Assembly (NCBI GenBank): GCA_021234155.1
Contig: JAJEKV010000004.1
Coordinates: 26,081,831-26,145,830, forward strand
Length of the DNA: 64,000 nt
Reading direction: 5' to 3'
Source of the DNA: Isoetes taiwanensis
Taxonomy: Eukaryota; Streptophyta; Lycopodiopsida; Isoetales; Isoetaceae
Shown: piece by piece, positions 53,991 to 64,000 of the stretch
Position numbering within the stretch: the first letter of the stretch is position 1
Layout: each line of letters opens with the position of its first letter
Notes under the pieces: generated by a model
The model's input: only the letters and a program-made list of their open reading frames with translations
Told to the model about the DNA's origin: nothing
The model's database searches: none
Made by a program: the position numbers and the translations under genes

Positions 53991-55319
53991 AATAAAGAGA
54001 GCTATCAATCGAAAAAATTAGGCAAGAATGAATACAAAAAATAAAATCAAGAGATCAAGCTATAAAATCAGGAGACCACAGTCAATGGGATAAGAAAGCT
54101 AACACAAAACAATTGCTCGCAAACGAGAATTAAAGTGTGGCCTTTGGGTCAACAAAGAAATGTACGAATCACTAACCCATGCTAGAAAACAATGATAATC
54201 AATAAAAATAGAAGAAATATCAAAGTAGTAAGACCCAAATCTTATGAACTGCTATCGAGGAGCATCGCATCATCACATGACTCGACCATCAATATGGAAA
54301 GGAACTCGTTGCCCTTGGTTCGTCGACGCAGAAAAAGCTGGAGATTTACCTGTCTTACAACCAAATGATGATCTACCCTCTCTAGGCAAAGATCTGAATT
54401 ACGAACCTTCCGACCACAGAAACTGCATCAGTATTGGCAATAAATTCTTGATTTTAAGTTCCACCTTTAACTGAGAATGGATCCAAAAAGGAGGGCAAAC
54501 AACTCATAAAATGACAACGGATATTTCAACAATCGTAATCTGAATCCATCTTTAAAAATTGTCAAACCAGCATGCAAATCTTATCAGAAAGCCATTTTAC
54601 GAGAGTGCGACTGAATCATGTCATCTCCACCAAAATTATCAGAACATTGATACTGCCTCAAAATAAAACACTTTCTAAGCAAGCTAAGTAGTATAAACAT
54701 GTGCTGACCACAAGCTTTCTAGATGAGCCAATGCACATCAATTTGGTCTGAATTTTCGTCCAATTCTTTAGCTAATAGTTTTGGAGCTTATACAATGCTT
54801 CCTTGATGTGGCTTAATCTCTTGTTGCAAAACATTGAAGAACACTAATCCAAAAGCAAAGTCGGAGAATAGAATAATATAAAAATTTTGGCCATTTAACC
54901 CATATTATGAAGCTATTACAATTATGATTCTATGATTACAAAACTCCTCTTTTGAAAAATTTTCAAGGGAAAACCCTTTACAATAATGACCAGTGAGAAA
55001 AAATCCTTTATACGAATGTCCATTTTGTAAGAATAAGCTCATTGTTGCTGCTAATTCAACAACTAAAGGCGAGCACCCAATATCTCAGAAATATATGAAA
55101 TCAGTCATACATAGAGAAGTTCTAGAAGTGTGGGGAGTGAAAGTAATGTACAAAAATGGTTCCTCATTGCCAAAAAAAGTAGGACACTATAGAATAAAAT
55201 AGAATAAAAATTTTAATGTCTACGAAGACCAATAGCCTACTGGACCTATCCAATGGGCTAGTACAACAATTAATACTAGGATTGAAAAGCCCATGCCTCC
55301 TAATGATCATACTAGATAG
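53991..55319. other. Non-coding stretch
   Basis: Short open frames only (54244-54474 and 54993-55202 on the plus strand); none resembles a known protein. Confidence 0.4.
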
Positions 55320-55649
55320 TCAGTAATCATGATAAGTTTGTACAAGGAAGATCATAGTGACTGATTGCTTGGCAATAAGACGTGGATCTAGTACCTCAAG
55401 TATGTAAAATGCCAAGTTATGCACAGATGATGCTATGAGAAGTTGTAGAAATTGAAATGTAACGATAATGTCAAAAAATGATTCTTGCATCACAAAAGCA
55501 GGACATCTCATAAGTGTATGATTTTCATCTTCAACATGTAACTGGCAGCATACACATAATCTCGTCTCTTGTGACAATTGCAATCGTTCCCATCTACCTA
55601 TTCCAATCCGTAGCTTGTGGGATTTCGTACGAATGGATGCAATAGCCAC
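55320..55649 (-). pseudogene. LINE C-terminal zinc-finger fragment
   Basis: The minus strand reads TKSHKLRIGIGRWERLQLSQ, then CVCCQLHVEDENHTLMRCP: the CxxC...EDExH...C pattern found at the C-terminus of many plant LINE reverse transcriptases. A partial duplicate of the upstream part lies at 55740-55830. No RT remains. Confidence 0.65.
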
Positions 55650-58600
55650 AAGTTTTTTCCGGATAAAGAAGCAAGTAAATAAGCTTGTGGTCTTTTTGCC
55701 AAAGTGGTATATGGTGTGCCACCCAAGGACTTATAGTTGACACTCATCTCTTGTGGCAAGTATGGTTGTTCCAGCTTGCTTGGTTCAATTCGTAAGTAGT
55801 AGGATCATGTGCAAATTGATGCGTTAGGGTATAAGTTTCTTCAAAGACAGAGAAACAAGCAAATAGGCAGCTTGTCCTAGCAATAGGTGATGTATCATAA
55901 CATATATTTGTTGTTAACAAATAGTTTACAATGTGGCGACTTTAAACTTACCTACTTACGTTAGAATGCATTAGGACCACAAATAAATTATACCAAACAA
56001 AGGGACCATAAAAACACAATATCCAGTTATATTAACTGGACCTCAAAATGTGGTAGAAACAATATATTAGCGTAGAAACAATATATTAGTTTTGAGTACT
56101 AGCGAGCCAAAGCCAGTAACAACCCCTTGTGAACTACAATTCATCAGAACCACCATATCATCGGCTTGCTTCAATTATGAAATAACGTCAATACGGATAA
56201 TTCATGAGTTGTGTCATGTTTAACTTTATAACAATCTATGATTACAAGATCAAGGTAATATGGCTATTTAGAATCTCATCAGTACTTATATTAGTCTATT
56301 GAGCTCATCTTTACCTACAAAACCAACGAAACCAACTTCTTTGCTTTTGCCAAATTCGACACTTTCAAATGTAAGCTTATTAGCAATAACCAAAACCCTA
56401 GCCAAGATCAGTTCCAGTACTACAACCACCACACATGTGTCACAAAAAATTGTGGTTCTCTAAGTGCTTTCCAAGTACATAAACACATAGAGCAATGATT
56501 TGCAATAGAGCTAAAGCAAGATATTCATACACATTTACCATGAGAACTAATTCTTCACTTAGTGAGTCTATATACTTAAGGGCAATCCTTCCTCCTGAAA
56601 TGATTAAGAATCATGTGGCTCTCTATGTCTCTCTTTTAAAATCATACCATGTTGATTGCTTTTATGAGGGTTTTCAAACTGGTAAGTCAGTAAATAAAGA
56701 GGAATGTTCGTCAAGGGAGGGGAGTTGAAAAAATTAAATGTCCGCAGTGGCCTCAACCACCACTAAAAATTTCTTCTAGAAGTTAAATACGACCAACCTT
56801 CTCTCTTACCTCTATGTGGCACCACTTAGCGCCAAAGCCAAAGCCACAGGCCCAAGGCAGATGAAGCAGTTCCCATCACCCAGACATGATCCCGGACAGG
56901 ACAGAGACTTGAATTTGCATATAGTGGAGATACCTGAAATAGGCTCTTTCTCGGATGCTGATCATGAACATGCTGTACATTTTTCACAGAAACCATGCAA
57001 ATTCAGCAACCTAGTATCGCCACAACCCAGAGAGCTGGGGCCTTGAGACGACGTCGACCTCGTCATTGTTGTGCAGCTCAATGCTTCTCAGACAGACAGT
57101 ATGTCCTTCAGCACAGTAACCACCTGAAGAATACTAACTTCTCCATCCAGAAGGATCTCTCTCCGATACAACTGACCAGGCGATGAGGGGAGCTGTGTAA
57201 AGTACGAGAGGCTAGGCTGCAAAAAAAATGGGCAGTGTACAGGAGAGGCACGTCTATCATTCGCAGCCAGTGGCCTAAGAATTCCTGGTTGGGATATTCA
57301 TAATGCCTCCAACATCCACGTTTCTTTGTAGTTTCTTTGTTATGTTGTCCTTCTTTCTTCATTGGGGCTCATCCCCTAGTTTTTTTGCTTTGGGCTTAGG
57401 CCCTTTGCTTTGTGTTCATCCCATGGCCTGTTTGGATCCCCCCGGGATGTAAAAAGTCTTTATATTTATCTTTACCTTGTGTACGAAAAATTAATTTGCA
57501 GCTTATTTTACATATCTAATGGGATACATTAAATGAAGAAGAATTTGTCAATACCTTGTTGTACCAAAAGCTAAGTACAACATGTTGAAGTGCAAAACAA
57601 AACAAAATCCAAATATTAAATAAAGCATTTATAGGAAGTAAGTACAACGTATGTCGTACGAACTATCAAACCACGTTATTTTTATGATGGAAACCCTTTT
57701 CTTTTTGACGATTTTCGGAATTTAATGGTCTTCGTTTTCGTTCTAGATGCTAATAGTTTACAAGTTACGATTATTGCCACCTTTATTCTTGGTGATCAAT
57801 GGAAAAGAAAACAAAGTCAATGTACTTTCATGCCATTAAGAAGGATAGGACACATGCATATGTCAATTGGGTAGGAAATGCATCCCTTTTCAAACTGAAA
57901 CAATGCATTGTAAGCAGTACAAGGGGACCACTCTTAGCAACATCCAAACTTTCAAGTTTATGCCTAATAAACTCCATTTTTTTAACCTCTAGATGATGTT
58001 GAGATATGGCTTTCAAACCACATGTCATAAGAAGTTGCTTATGTCTATTGTGCGCTCAACATCATATGGAAAGAAAGCCTATCCTTCAAGCACTTGCCAT
58101 AATACTAATATCAAAGCTTGAGAGCATACCAGGTCTCACTAATTTTTTGATCAATTAAACTGACCATACTCGAAACCTAAGCTTTGTTGAAATTAAGTGC
58201 TCCATCTTTGAGGTCAATATTGAGCATGGTCTGACGTGCAATTTCTAGACACGTACGAAACATGAATGGCACATGAAGGGTCCATGAAAGGGCTCATGCA
58301 TGCAGTTTTCAACTAGTAGTATAGTTTACTTCAATACCTTTACCTCAGTATCTAGCATAACGCTTTTCAGTAAGGTTTTGCTAATTTAGTGGTGTATTTG
58401 AAGGGATGTACTAATGCGTACACCTAGAGTGCACAACATTTCTATGTTTTTTTGTGATTTTTTAGGGCATTTCTTAATGGTTACATATATATTATTTTTA
58501 CTTTTATTTTTATTATCAAATTTTCTTCTAGCAAGCATCGTGCCTTTTTTTAGGGTTATTTTAGGGTAGGAAGAGAGAATGACAAAATTGAGACAGCAAT

Positions 58601-58952
58601 CCATCGCTGAGCTTCAGGGGATCTGGCAAACATTTCATTCTGTGGAAGCCTAAGCAGGATCCCTCTACTTTATTTCTGGTTTCATCCCATAGTAGTATGA
58701 AGAGTTTGGGGAGCATAGTCCCCTTCTGTTAGTGCAACTCATGGCTATACAACTTGTTTCTTCCACAAACATGGAGCCCCTAGAGTTCCATCCTGGTAAC
58801 GATCAACATGATACTAAGAGTAGATGTAGAGACCAAGGCAAATGGAATTGTGACAGCTGCCTAACAAACAGACTTCTCAAATTGGTTGACCATCATTCAT
58901 ATGCCCATTCATCAGCTTCCCGAGCTTCTGTAAAAAAAACATCATAAGTAGG
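55650..58952. other. Non-coding stretch
   Basis: No supported gene. Open frames at 56495-56728, 56816-57046 and 57799-57996 (plus) lack recognisable motifs. The T-rich tail-like sequence around 57380-57480 has no partner. Confidence 0.35.
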
Positions 58953-59365
58953 ATGCGACGCTTACATCACCTTGGAGTTGAAGCGGAGAGATGGAGACAA
59001 ATCAAGAGAACAATTCGAGATTGTAGAGTATGTTGTGGAGGGAATGTAGAAGATGAGCATGTCCTACTACAATGCCCTACCTACAAATTGATGAGAGACT
59101 ATTTTGAGATTGTTCAAGCAATCTTGAAACTTTTTTCTCAATGCCACGGAGATAAACTAGGATCTTGCTTATGTAGAAAGAGAAATTTGTGTAAAAAGCC
59201 TAAATGTTCTGCTTGATATTGATGAGAGTATGAGCGAATGAGGAGTTAGATGAGGCCTTATAGACTCACCTATTATTCTGTGATGAATGGAGAATTGATT
59301 TGAATTGCTATTATCTCATAGGCATGTGAGGCCTCCATAACACAATAGATTTCATTTCATTTTCA
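58953..59365 (+). pseudogene. LINE 3' end: C-terminal zinc finger and 3' UTR
   Basis: RLHHLGVEAERWRQIKRTIR, then CRVCCGGNVEDEHVLLQCPTY, then a stop and a 3' UTR (GATGAGAGTATGAGCGAATG, CTCATAGGCATGTGAGGCC, TTTCATTTCATTTT) collinear with that of the LINE at 59785-62590. The copy is truncated on its 5' side at about 58940. Confidence 0.7.
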
Positions 59366-59440
59366 AGCCTCAAGTGCACTAGCCATAGGTTAGGGGTTCG
59401 AGTCCATGAAAGAAACTTTGGGGATGGGACATGCGAACGA
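59366..59440 (+). repeat. tRNA-like fragment (possible SINE head)
   Basis: A perfect pol III B-box-like GGTTCGAGTCC at 59395-59405 is preceded by AAGCCTCAAGTGCACTAGCC, which resembles an A box followed by the anticodon region of a tRNA. No cloverleaf could be completed. It sits directly after a LINE 3' end. Confidence 0.4.
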
Positions 59441-59784
59441 TGATGAGTTGCAGCAATATTGGCATTGATTATAAAAGTTGCCAATGAAGACGGATTTATA
59501 CTGATGTACTCAGTAAAAAAATAAGAGATTTGCGACTGCAGACAATGGAAACAGTGGTGCAGCCTGCTATATCAGACTTGCCTTCAAGGACTTGGTTAAG
59601 GAAATGAAAAAAGACAAAAACAATCAATATGTGTGGCTTGAGTTACAAGGTGCTGAAAGAATGATTTATATTATTTTGGTCCTAGATATAAAAAGGCATA
59701 TGCAGATGGTGATGCAGCAGGTGATGACTTATTCTTTGAACTGAAATAGGATATTCTAAGATATCAGGATAAAGGGACATTCTC

Positions 59785-60108
59785 TTGACAAGTGATTTTA
59801 AGTGTAGAACAGGATGCAAACAGACAACCACTTTCACATGGCTGAAGGATCCGTTATGGCTGGAATATTTGGAAACGGAAGAGCTTATGGATCAAGGCTG
59901 GAGAAGAAAATCGAATGACAATACAATCATCAAATCTAGTAGGCAGCTGCTAAACCTCTGCTCCAATGCAGATTTGTTAATATGCAATGGCATTGAACGA
60001 TTTTCAGAAACCCTTAAATGCACCTGTAGATCCAAAAGCACTGTGGATTACCTGATTATATCCAGCAAAGCTATGGATCAGTTTGATAAATTCGTGGTTG
60101 GAGATTAA
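59785..60108 (+). pseudogene. LINE endonuclease C-terminal half
   Basis: LLNLCSNADLLICNGIERF, then TCRSKSTVDYLIISSKAMDQFDKFVVGD: the (S)TVDYIL and G(D)H endings of APE-type LINE endonucleases; the final catalytic His is lost here (GD followed by a stop). The N-terminal catalytic half is missing or unrecognisable. Confidence 0.65.
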
Positions 60109-60949
60109 CATATAGAGTTTGATCATGCTTTCCTATCATTCAACATCACTGTCAAGAGCGGTGGCACATTGCTGGCTTCTGGATATGATATTAGTGCAGA
60201 GAGGTCGATGAGGCTAAGACCAAAAATGGCTGCCCATTATCAGCATGGTTGAGAAAAAACTGGAAGACTCTCACTAGGACCAACACATGCATGCTCAGTT
60301 GTGTGGGATTCTTAGGCTCATAATGTGTTGTTCCTGTGCGCATTAGACAAGGTCTGAAATGCAATTCGTGGTTTGACCATGAATGTCAGGCTGCTAAATA
60401 ATGTTGGAAGAAATGCAATATAGATCATAAAGATGGGCTTAAAAAGAGAAAAATTTGGTGAGAAGAAAAAAGTGGATTCTAATAAAAAATCAGCGTGAGT
60501 CTTTCTTTGACCAATTTCTTGATGAGCCAAAGCTTTTCTGGAATCGTTTGAAGCAGAGTAAGCACAATTATATCCCTCTTGCAGCCAGATAACTCTGGAA
60601 CCATGTGGCCTCTACCATGACAAGAACATACTACATGCGGCGCAAACGTCTTGTGTTTACTGAGCAGGAAGATGGTTGTCAAGTTTTAGCTAATGGCAAA
60701 GCTAAAGATCTACAGGACTTGTATGCAAAACATTTGAAGTGGGCAGGTCCGGAAGTTCACAAAATTGTTGCACAAATGTTTAATGGAGCAGGGTTTTCCT
60801 CGGGAAATGGCAACTGAATAGAGTAGTACCATAAGAGTGGCTCTAAAACATATGTGAACAATTATAGAACTTTAATGGTGAGTAGTTTGTTCTCTAAGCT
60901 TTTTGCTACTATATTTGGAGGAAACTTTAAGTGGATGGGCTGAAAGACA

Positions 60950-61510
60950 TGATAAGCGTGCTGAGACACAAGCAAACTTTTGATCTAAGCGATCAACATT
61001 GGATCATTTACTCACTCTGAAGACCATATTCGACTCGGTTAAAGGTACGAAGAAACCAGTCTATATGTGCTTTGTTGATTTTAAAAAAGTATTTGATAAG
61101 GTATCTAGATTAAAGCTATGAGAAAGGATGGACAGGCTACAGTCCCAAAACACTTACAAAAAGAAGTCCGGATATTATATGAGAAAGTTTTGGTACAATT
61201 ATCTGCACCTTTCTCACTAGATATCCAGGACAATATTGAGAGCAATATTGGCGTGAGGTCATTGTCCCCAACATTGTTTGGGCTTTTTATTGATAGCTTG
61301 GATGATTAGTTTAAAACACATTGTGATGGTGGCACAGACATTCAGGGGTATGTGGTCCACTTGCTCTTGTATGCTGACGATGTCGTCATTTTTGCACGAA
61401 CCAAAGCACATATGCAACAACAACTATTATGGTTGGGCAGAATTTGTGAGGAGACGGGAATGCAAGTAAACTTGGATAAGACCAATATTATGACGGTTGG
61501 AGCATTAAAG
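60950..61510 (+). pseudogene. LINE reverse transcriptase core, decayed
   Basis: In shifting frames: SKRSTLDHLLTLKTIFDSV, PVYMCFVDFKKVFDKVSRL (motif A, about 61056-61105), then LLYADDVVIFARTKAHM (motif C, about 61366-61416) and GMQVNLDKTNIM. The catalytic YADD is intact; the frame is not. Confidence 0.75.
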
Positions 61511-61524
61511 CACTATACAAGCTT

Positions 61525-62175
61525 GTGAGTCCTATAAATACCTGGCTTATTATTTGCAAGAACCATAGATGGAATGCATGCATTGCACAATGGGTGGAAG
61601 GAGGACAAAATGCCTTGTACTATATGATGAGTGCATGCAGGAAGACGCACCTTTGGTCATGGCGCCTCAAGGTAAAACTTTTTAAGTCTCTTGTACAAAG
61701 TGTACTTTTATATGGATGTGAGATTTGGGGGCCAAATCTTCCCCAATGCTTGTGGGATGATATTGAACAGGTCATGAAGATTTTCTTGCAATTAGAATTG
61801 GGGGTAAAAGCCCAAATACCATATCCAATGATGCTGGCAGAATGTGGTCTTATGCCACTTGAAGGAGAGGCTATTTTCAGATGCATTAGATACCTCACTA
61901 AGGTACGAGGGACGGATGAGTCTCATCTCCCTCACATTGCATTTATATCTAGTCGTGATAAGGGCTGGTTTGCTGATGTTAAGTCATGGCTTGCCAAATG
62001 GGATATCACTTGGGGAGAGGTTGTTAAAGTAAAAGAGTTAAGACCATGGATTCTTGAGAAGGTCAAAAGGAAAGTTTGGCAAAACCCTAAAACCAAGACG
62101 CTTCTCTATAAGAAAAATATGAATCCTGCTTTGAGCATTGCTGTACATCTGACTGAGAATATATCAGTAGATTGA
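61525..62175 (+). CDS. LINE C-terminal domain, open frame
   Basis: Continues from the RT: WRLKVKLFKSLVQSVLLYGC EIWG type sequence (KLFKSLVQSVLLYGCEIWG), IPYPMMLAECGLMPLEGEA and FRCIRYLTKVRG. These are typical of the region after RT in plant LINE ORF2 proteins. Ends TGA at 62173-62175; the zinc finger follows in another frame. Confidence 0.65.
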   Translation: MSPINTWLIICKNHRWNACIAQWVEGGQNALYYMMSACRKTHLWSWRLKVKLFKSLVQSVLLYGCEIWGPNLPQCLWDDIEQVMKIFLQLELGVKAQIPYPMMLAECGLMPLEGEAIFRCIRYLTKVRGTDESHLPHIAFISSRDKGWFADVKSWLAKWDITWGEVVKVKELRPWILEKVKRKVWQNPKTKTLLYKKNMNPALSIAVHLTENISVD

Positions 62176-62399
62176 GGCTCAGTTCACATCACCTTGGTGT
62201 TGAGGTTAGGAGACGGGGACTCCTTCCCAGATCTATGAGATGTTGTAAAGTCTGTGGTGATGATGAAGTTGAAGATGAAGAACATGTGGTGATTAAATGT
62301 GCCGCATATAACCTATTGCATAATAGGTTTGGGATCTACGCCACTGATCTACATACTTTTTCACACTTCCAGGTGACAAAATTGGATCCTATCTTATAG
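62172..62399 (+). pseudogene. LINE C-terminal zinc finger
   Basis: RLSSHHLGVEVRRRGLLPRS, then CKVCGDDEVEDEEHVVIKCAAY: the CxxC...EDEEH...C motif seen at 58953 and 55320. The 3' UTR follows to 62587. Confidence 0.7.
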
Positions 62400-62584
62400 A
62401 AGCATTACAACTTAGAGAGACTTGCAAGAAAATTTAAATGTCATATTGGATGAGATGGAGGATTTGAGTGAGAGTGAGGAAGTAGATGAGGATGCTGAAA
62501 CCCATCTACTTTTTTATGATATTGTGTAAAAAACTATCGTCTAATAGGTTTGTGTGGCCTACTATGGACGTAATATATTTTATT

Positions 62585-62587
<3 letters not shown>

Positions 62588-62642
<55 letters not shown>
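62588..62642. repeat. (TC)n microsatellite
   Basis: About 27 uninterrupted TC units at the LINE 3' end. Confidence 0.92.
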
Positions 62643-62644
<2 letters not shown>

Positions 62645-62881
62645 GTGCGTTTAGTCTAGTGGTAACACACTAGGTCTAGCAAATATAGGTCTCGAGGTTG
62701 AGGCTGCCCGAGCTCCTTTTCTGAGCTGTTGGGTGTCAAAACCCACGGGCGCAATGTAAAGTGGTTGGGGCGGGGCCCAACCAAGCAATGTAGTGTGGTG
62801 TGTGGTCACATGTCGGTTGGATGCTGCCTGAGTGGCGTGGCGTTAAAATACTATCTATCTCTCTCTCTCTCTCTCTCTCTT
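62643..62881 (+). repeat. tRNA-like SINE candidate bounded by (CT)n tracts
   Basis: Starts GCGTGCGTTTAGTCTAGTGG, whose TAGTCTAGTGG fits an A box, followed by GGTCTCGAGGTTGAGGC, which fits a degenerate B box. About 170 bp of GC-richer body follow. It ends in ACTATCTAT(CT)n at 62851-62881. The same microsatellite type lies on both sides, consistent with insertion into (CT)n or a CT-type tail. Confidence 0.4.
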
Positions 62882-63229
62882 AAGACATCTCGGATGACAC
62901 CTCGGATGGGGACTCTCGTACTTACGGAATCTCCGGGGCGTAGAGGCAACTGATTTGGGTGAAGGGCATTACATATCCCGAGGAGGGCTTGGGCTGTCAT
63001 TGGGGCTGATTTGCCGTGAGAGGTTGCAGCCTTGAATCGGATGCAAGCGGCGAGGGATGACAAGGTAGCAAATAGTTTCGGTACTATGGCGCCTACGGAT
63101 TCTTTGGAGGAGAGATGCTAATGGGTCAATTGTTTACGGTGATGATAAAGCTACTAGAATCTATGGAGCAGTCCGGGGAAGGAAGCCCGAAGCAGCAAAG
63201 GAAGGAGGCGGCATGTATCGAGGACACAA

Positions 63230-63667
63230 ATGCTTAAGCTTTTGCAAGGTATGAATGAGTCTTTGTGTTCTTTAAAGAGTGAAAATGTAGAGCTAAAGCG
63301 GCAGCTAGCAAAGCGTATCGTGAGACAAAGCAGTCATAGATCAAAATTTGAGACTATTGATGCTTTGAATGAGAAAAATGGAGACCTTTGGTCGATATGC
63401 ATGAAAGGGGAGTCGAAGGCTAATAATTTCAGGAATTTCGGCCTACGAGGGAAAAGGAGAATGAGGACACAAGCATGGCTGTTCAAACATTTCTGCGAGA
63501 GAATATCACGGTGCAGTGGATATTTTGGAGGCTTACCGGGTTGGAAGGAAGGGGAAGGAACACGGAATGTGTTGGTGAAGTCGCATCCAAGGAAGCGAAA
63601 GGCTCGGGTTATCTGCGTAAGCAAACATTGCTTAAGGGCAAATATATATGGGTCAATGACGACTTAA
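63230..63667 (+). CDS. LINE ORF1-like protein with a coiled-coil start
   Basis: ATG at 63230: MLKLLQGMNESLCSLKSENV, then ELKRQLAKRIVRQ, a short leucine-spaced helix, followed by basic sequence. The frame probably shifts near 63475, where another frame stays open to 63834 (LRENITVQWIFWRLTGLEGR). No zinc knuckle or RRM could be recognised. Confidence 0.45.
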   Translation: MLKLLQGMNESLCSLKSENVELKRQLAKRIVRQSSHRSKFETIDALNEKNGDLWSICMKGESKANNFRNFGLRGKRRMRTQAWLFKHFCERISRCSGYFGGLPGWKEGEGTRNVLVKSHPRKRKARVICVSKHCLRANIYGSMTT

Positions 63668-63796
63668 CTAAGACCCAATTTCAGCGAGAGAAGAGAAGAT
63701 CTTCGAGGATGAAGGAGGCAAGAGCGGGCCGGACAACGTGCTTCTTGGAGAGGCGGAAAAGTGATTGTGGAGGATGCATAGGAAGTAGCGACCGCC

Positions 63797-64000
63797 AGGT
63801 TAGTTTGCTGGAATGTAAATACGTTAAAAAGTAGTAAGATTTGTGCTATGGATGACTTGCTAGCAAATGTAGACATAGTTTTCTTTTTGGAAACATGTGA
63901 GCATGAGGAAAAGGCTCTTCCAGATATTTTTGGTTTTACGCTATTGCATTCAGTATGGAATAAGAAGGGGTGGAATCTTAAAGGTACAGGTGGTATTGCA
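63797..64000 (+). CDS. LINE ORF2 N-terminus, APE-type endonuclease (partial)
   Basis: Open to the window edge. RLVCWNVNTLKS (catalytic Asn motif), VDIVFFLETCEHE (catalytic Glu motif ET), IFGFTLLHSVWNKKG and GTGGIA (GGVA-type block) follow in the standard order. The start codon is not seen; ORF2 may begin upstream after a shift. Confidence 0.75.

Larger units (their letters stand above)
59785..62590 (+). mobile_element. Decayed LINE retrotransposon (5' truncated)
   Basis: Collinear remains: the end of an APE-type endonuclease, RT, C-terminal domain, zinc finger, 3' UTR, then a (TC)n run at 62588. Broken by many frameshifts and stops. Same lineage as 58953-59365 and 63000-64000. Confidence 0.8.
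63000..64000 (+). mobile_element. 5' part of another LINE copy, runs off the window
   Basis: Leader, an ORF1-like frame, then the start of an APE endonuclease, in the usual LINE order, with the RT expected beyond 64000. Confidence 0.65.

Overview
The window looks like a repeat-dominated, AT-rich nuclear segment from a plant. The supporting signs are a Ty1/Copia element primed by initiator-tRNA-Met (TGGTATCAGAGC), GT-AG introns, a plant-type dynamin DRP5A gene fragment, and many nested transposons with almost no intact host gene. The Penelope-like reverse transcriptases with introns, and the sheer transposon density, make a fern or lycophyte with a large genome my best guess. This is an inference; no rRNA, tRNA or organelle sequence fixes the taxon.

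Region 1 (1-28.9 kb) is a head-to-tail series of four copies of two related Penelope-like (PLE-type) retroelements: A1 (79-14113), A2 (14252-16690, 5' part only), B1 (16701-25447) and B2 (25449-about 28900, 3' truncated). Families A and B each have an exon 1, a long first intron with a phase-0 junction at the same place, an exon 2 carrying a conserved Cys/His/Trp-rich block, and a PLE-type reverse transcriptase (motifs DKxxN, KAH, ADITxCYExIP, GIPMGF, Y(I/M)DD, then a thumb). A1 has been hit twice. A nearly intact Copia element (1304-6827, TSD TTCAG) lies in its first intron, and a GC-rich LINE in reverse orientation lies just after the YxDD motif. A2 keeps the matching Copia-free site. B1 is interrupted by about 2.3 kb that ends in a MITE with 105-bp terminal inverted repeats.

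Region 2 (29-38 kb) holds short tandem duplications, a dispersed GC-rich non-coding repeat, a decayed kinase-like gene on the minus strand (31.1-32.1 kb), and a second, truncated Copia element (34986-37797).

Region 3 (37.8-40.4 kb) is the most unusual part. A decayed gene starts with the histone H3 N-terminus MARTKQ, continues for about 300 residues of highly charged low-complexity tail, and ends in a recognisable H3 histone fold. Its upstream region has a TATA box and two copies of a 63-bp imperfect palindrome about 208 bp apart. The same arrangement (two palindromes 205 bp apart, then a TATA box, then an ATG) recurs 1.8 kb downstream, so this looks like a tandem gene unit or the LTR-like ends of an element.

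Region 4 (40.4-58.9 kb) is mostly non-coding. It contains a LINE 3' end, a second MITE copy, a hAT-type non-autonomous element with an 8-bp target duplication, a DRP5A pseudogene fragment, a second copy of the dispersed repeat and several simple repeats.

Region 5 (58.9-64 kb) contains three LINE copies of one lineage in the same orientation (a 3' end, a decayed nearly complete copy, and the 5' end of another running off the window), with tRNA-like SINE fragments and (CT)n tracts between them.

Almost every coding region shows frameshifts or stops. In family B many of the differences between near-identical copies fall on CAG/CTG/CCG trinucleotides, which raises the possibility of base-calling errors at methylated CHG sites.
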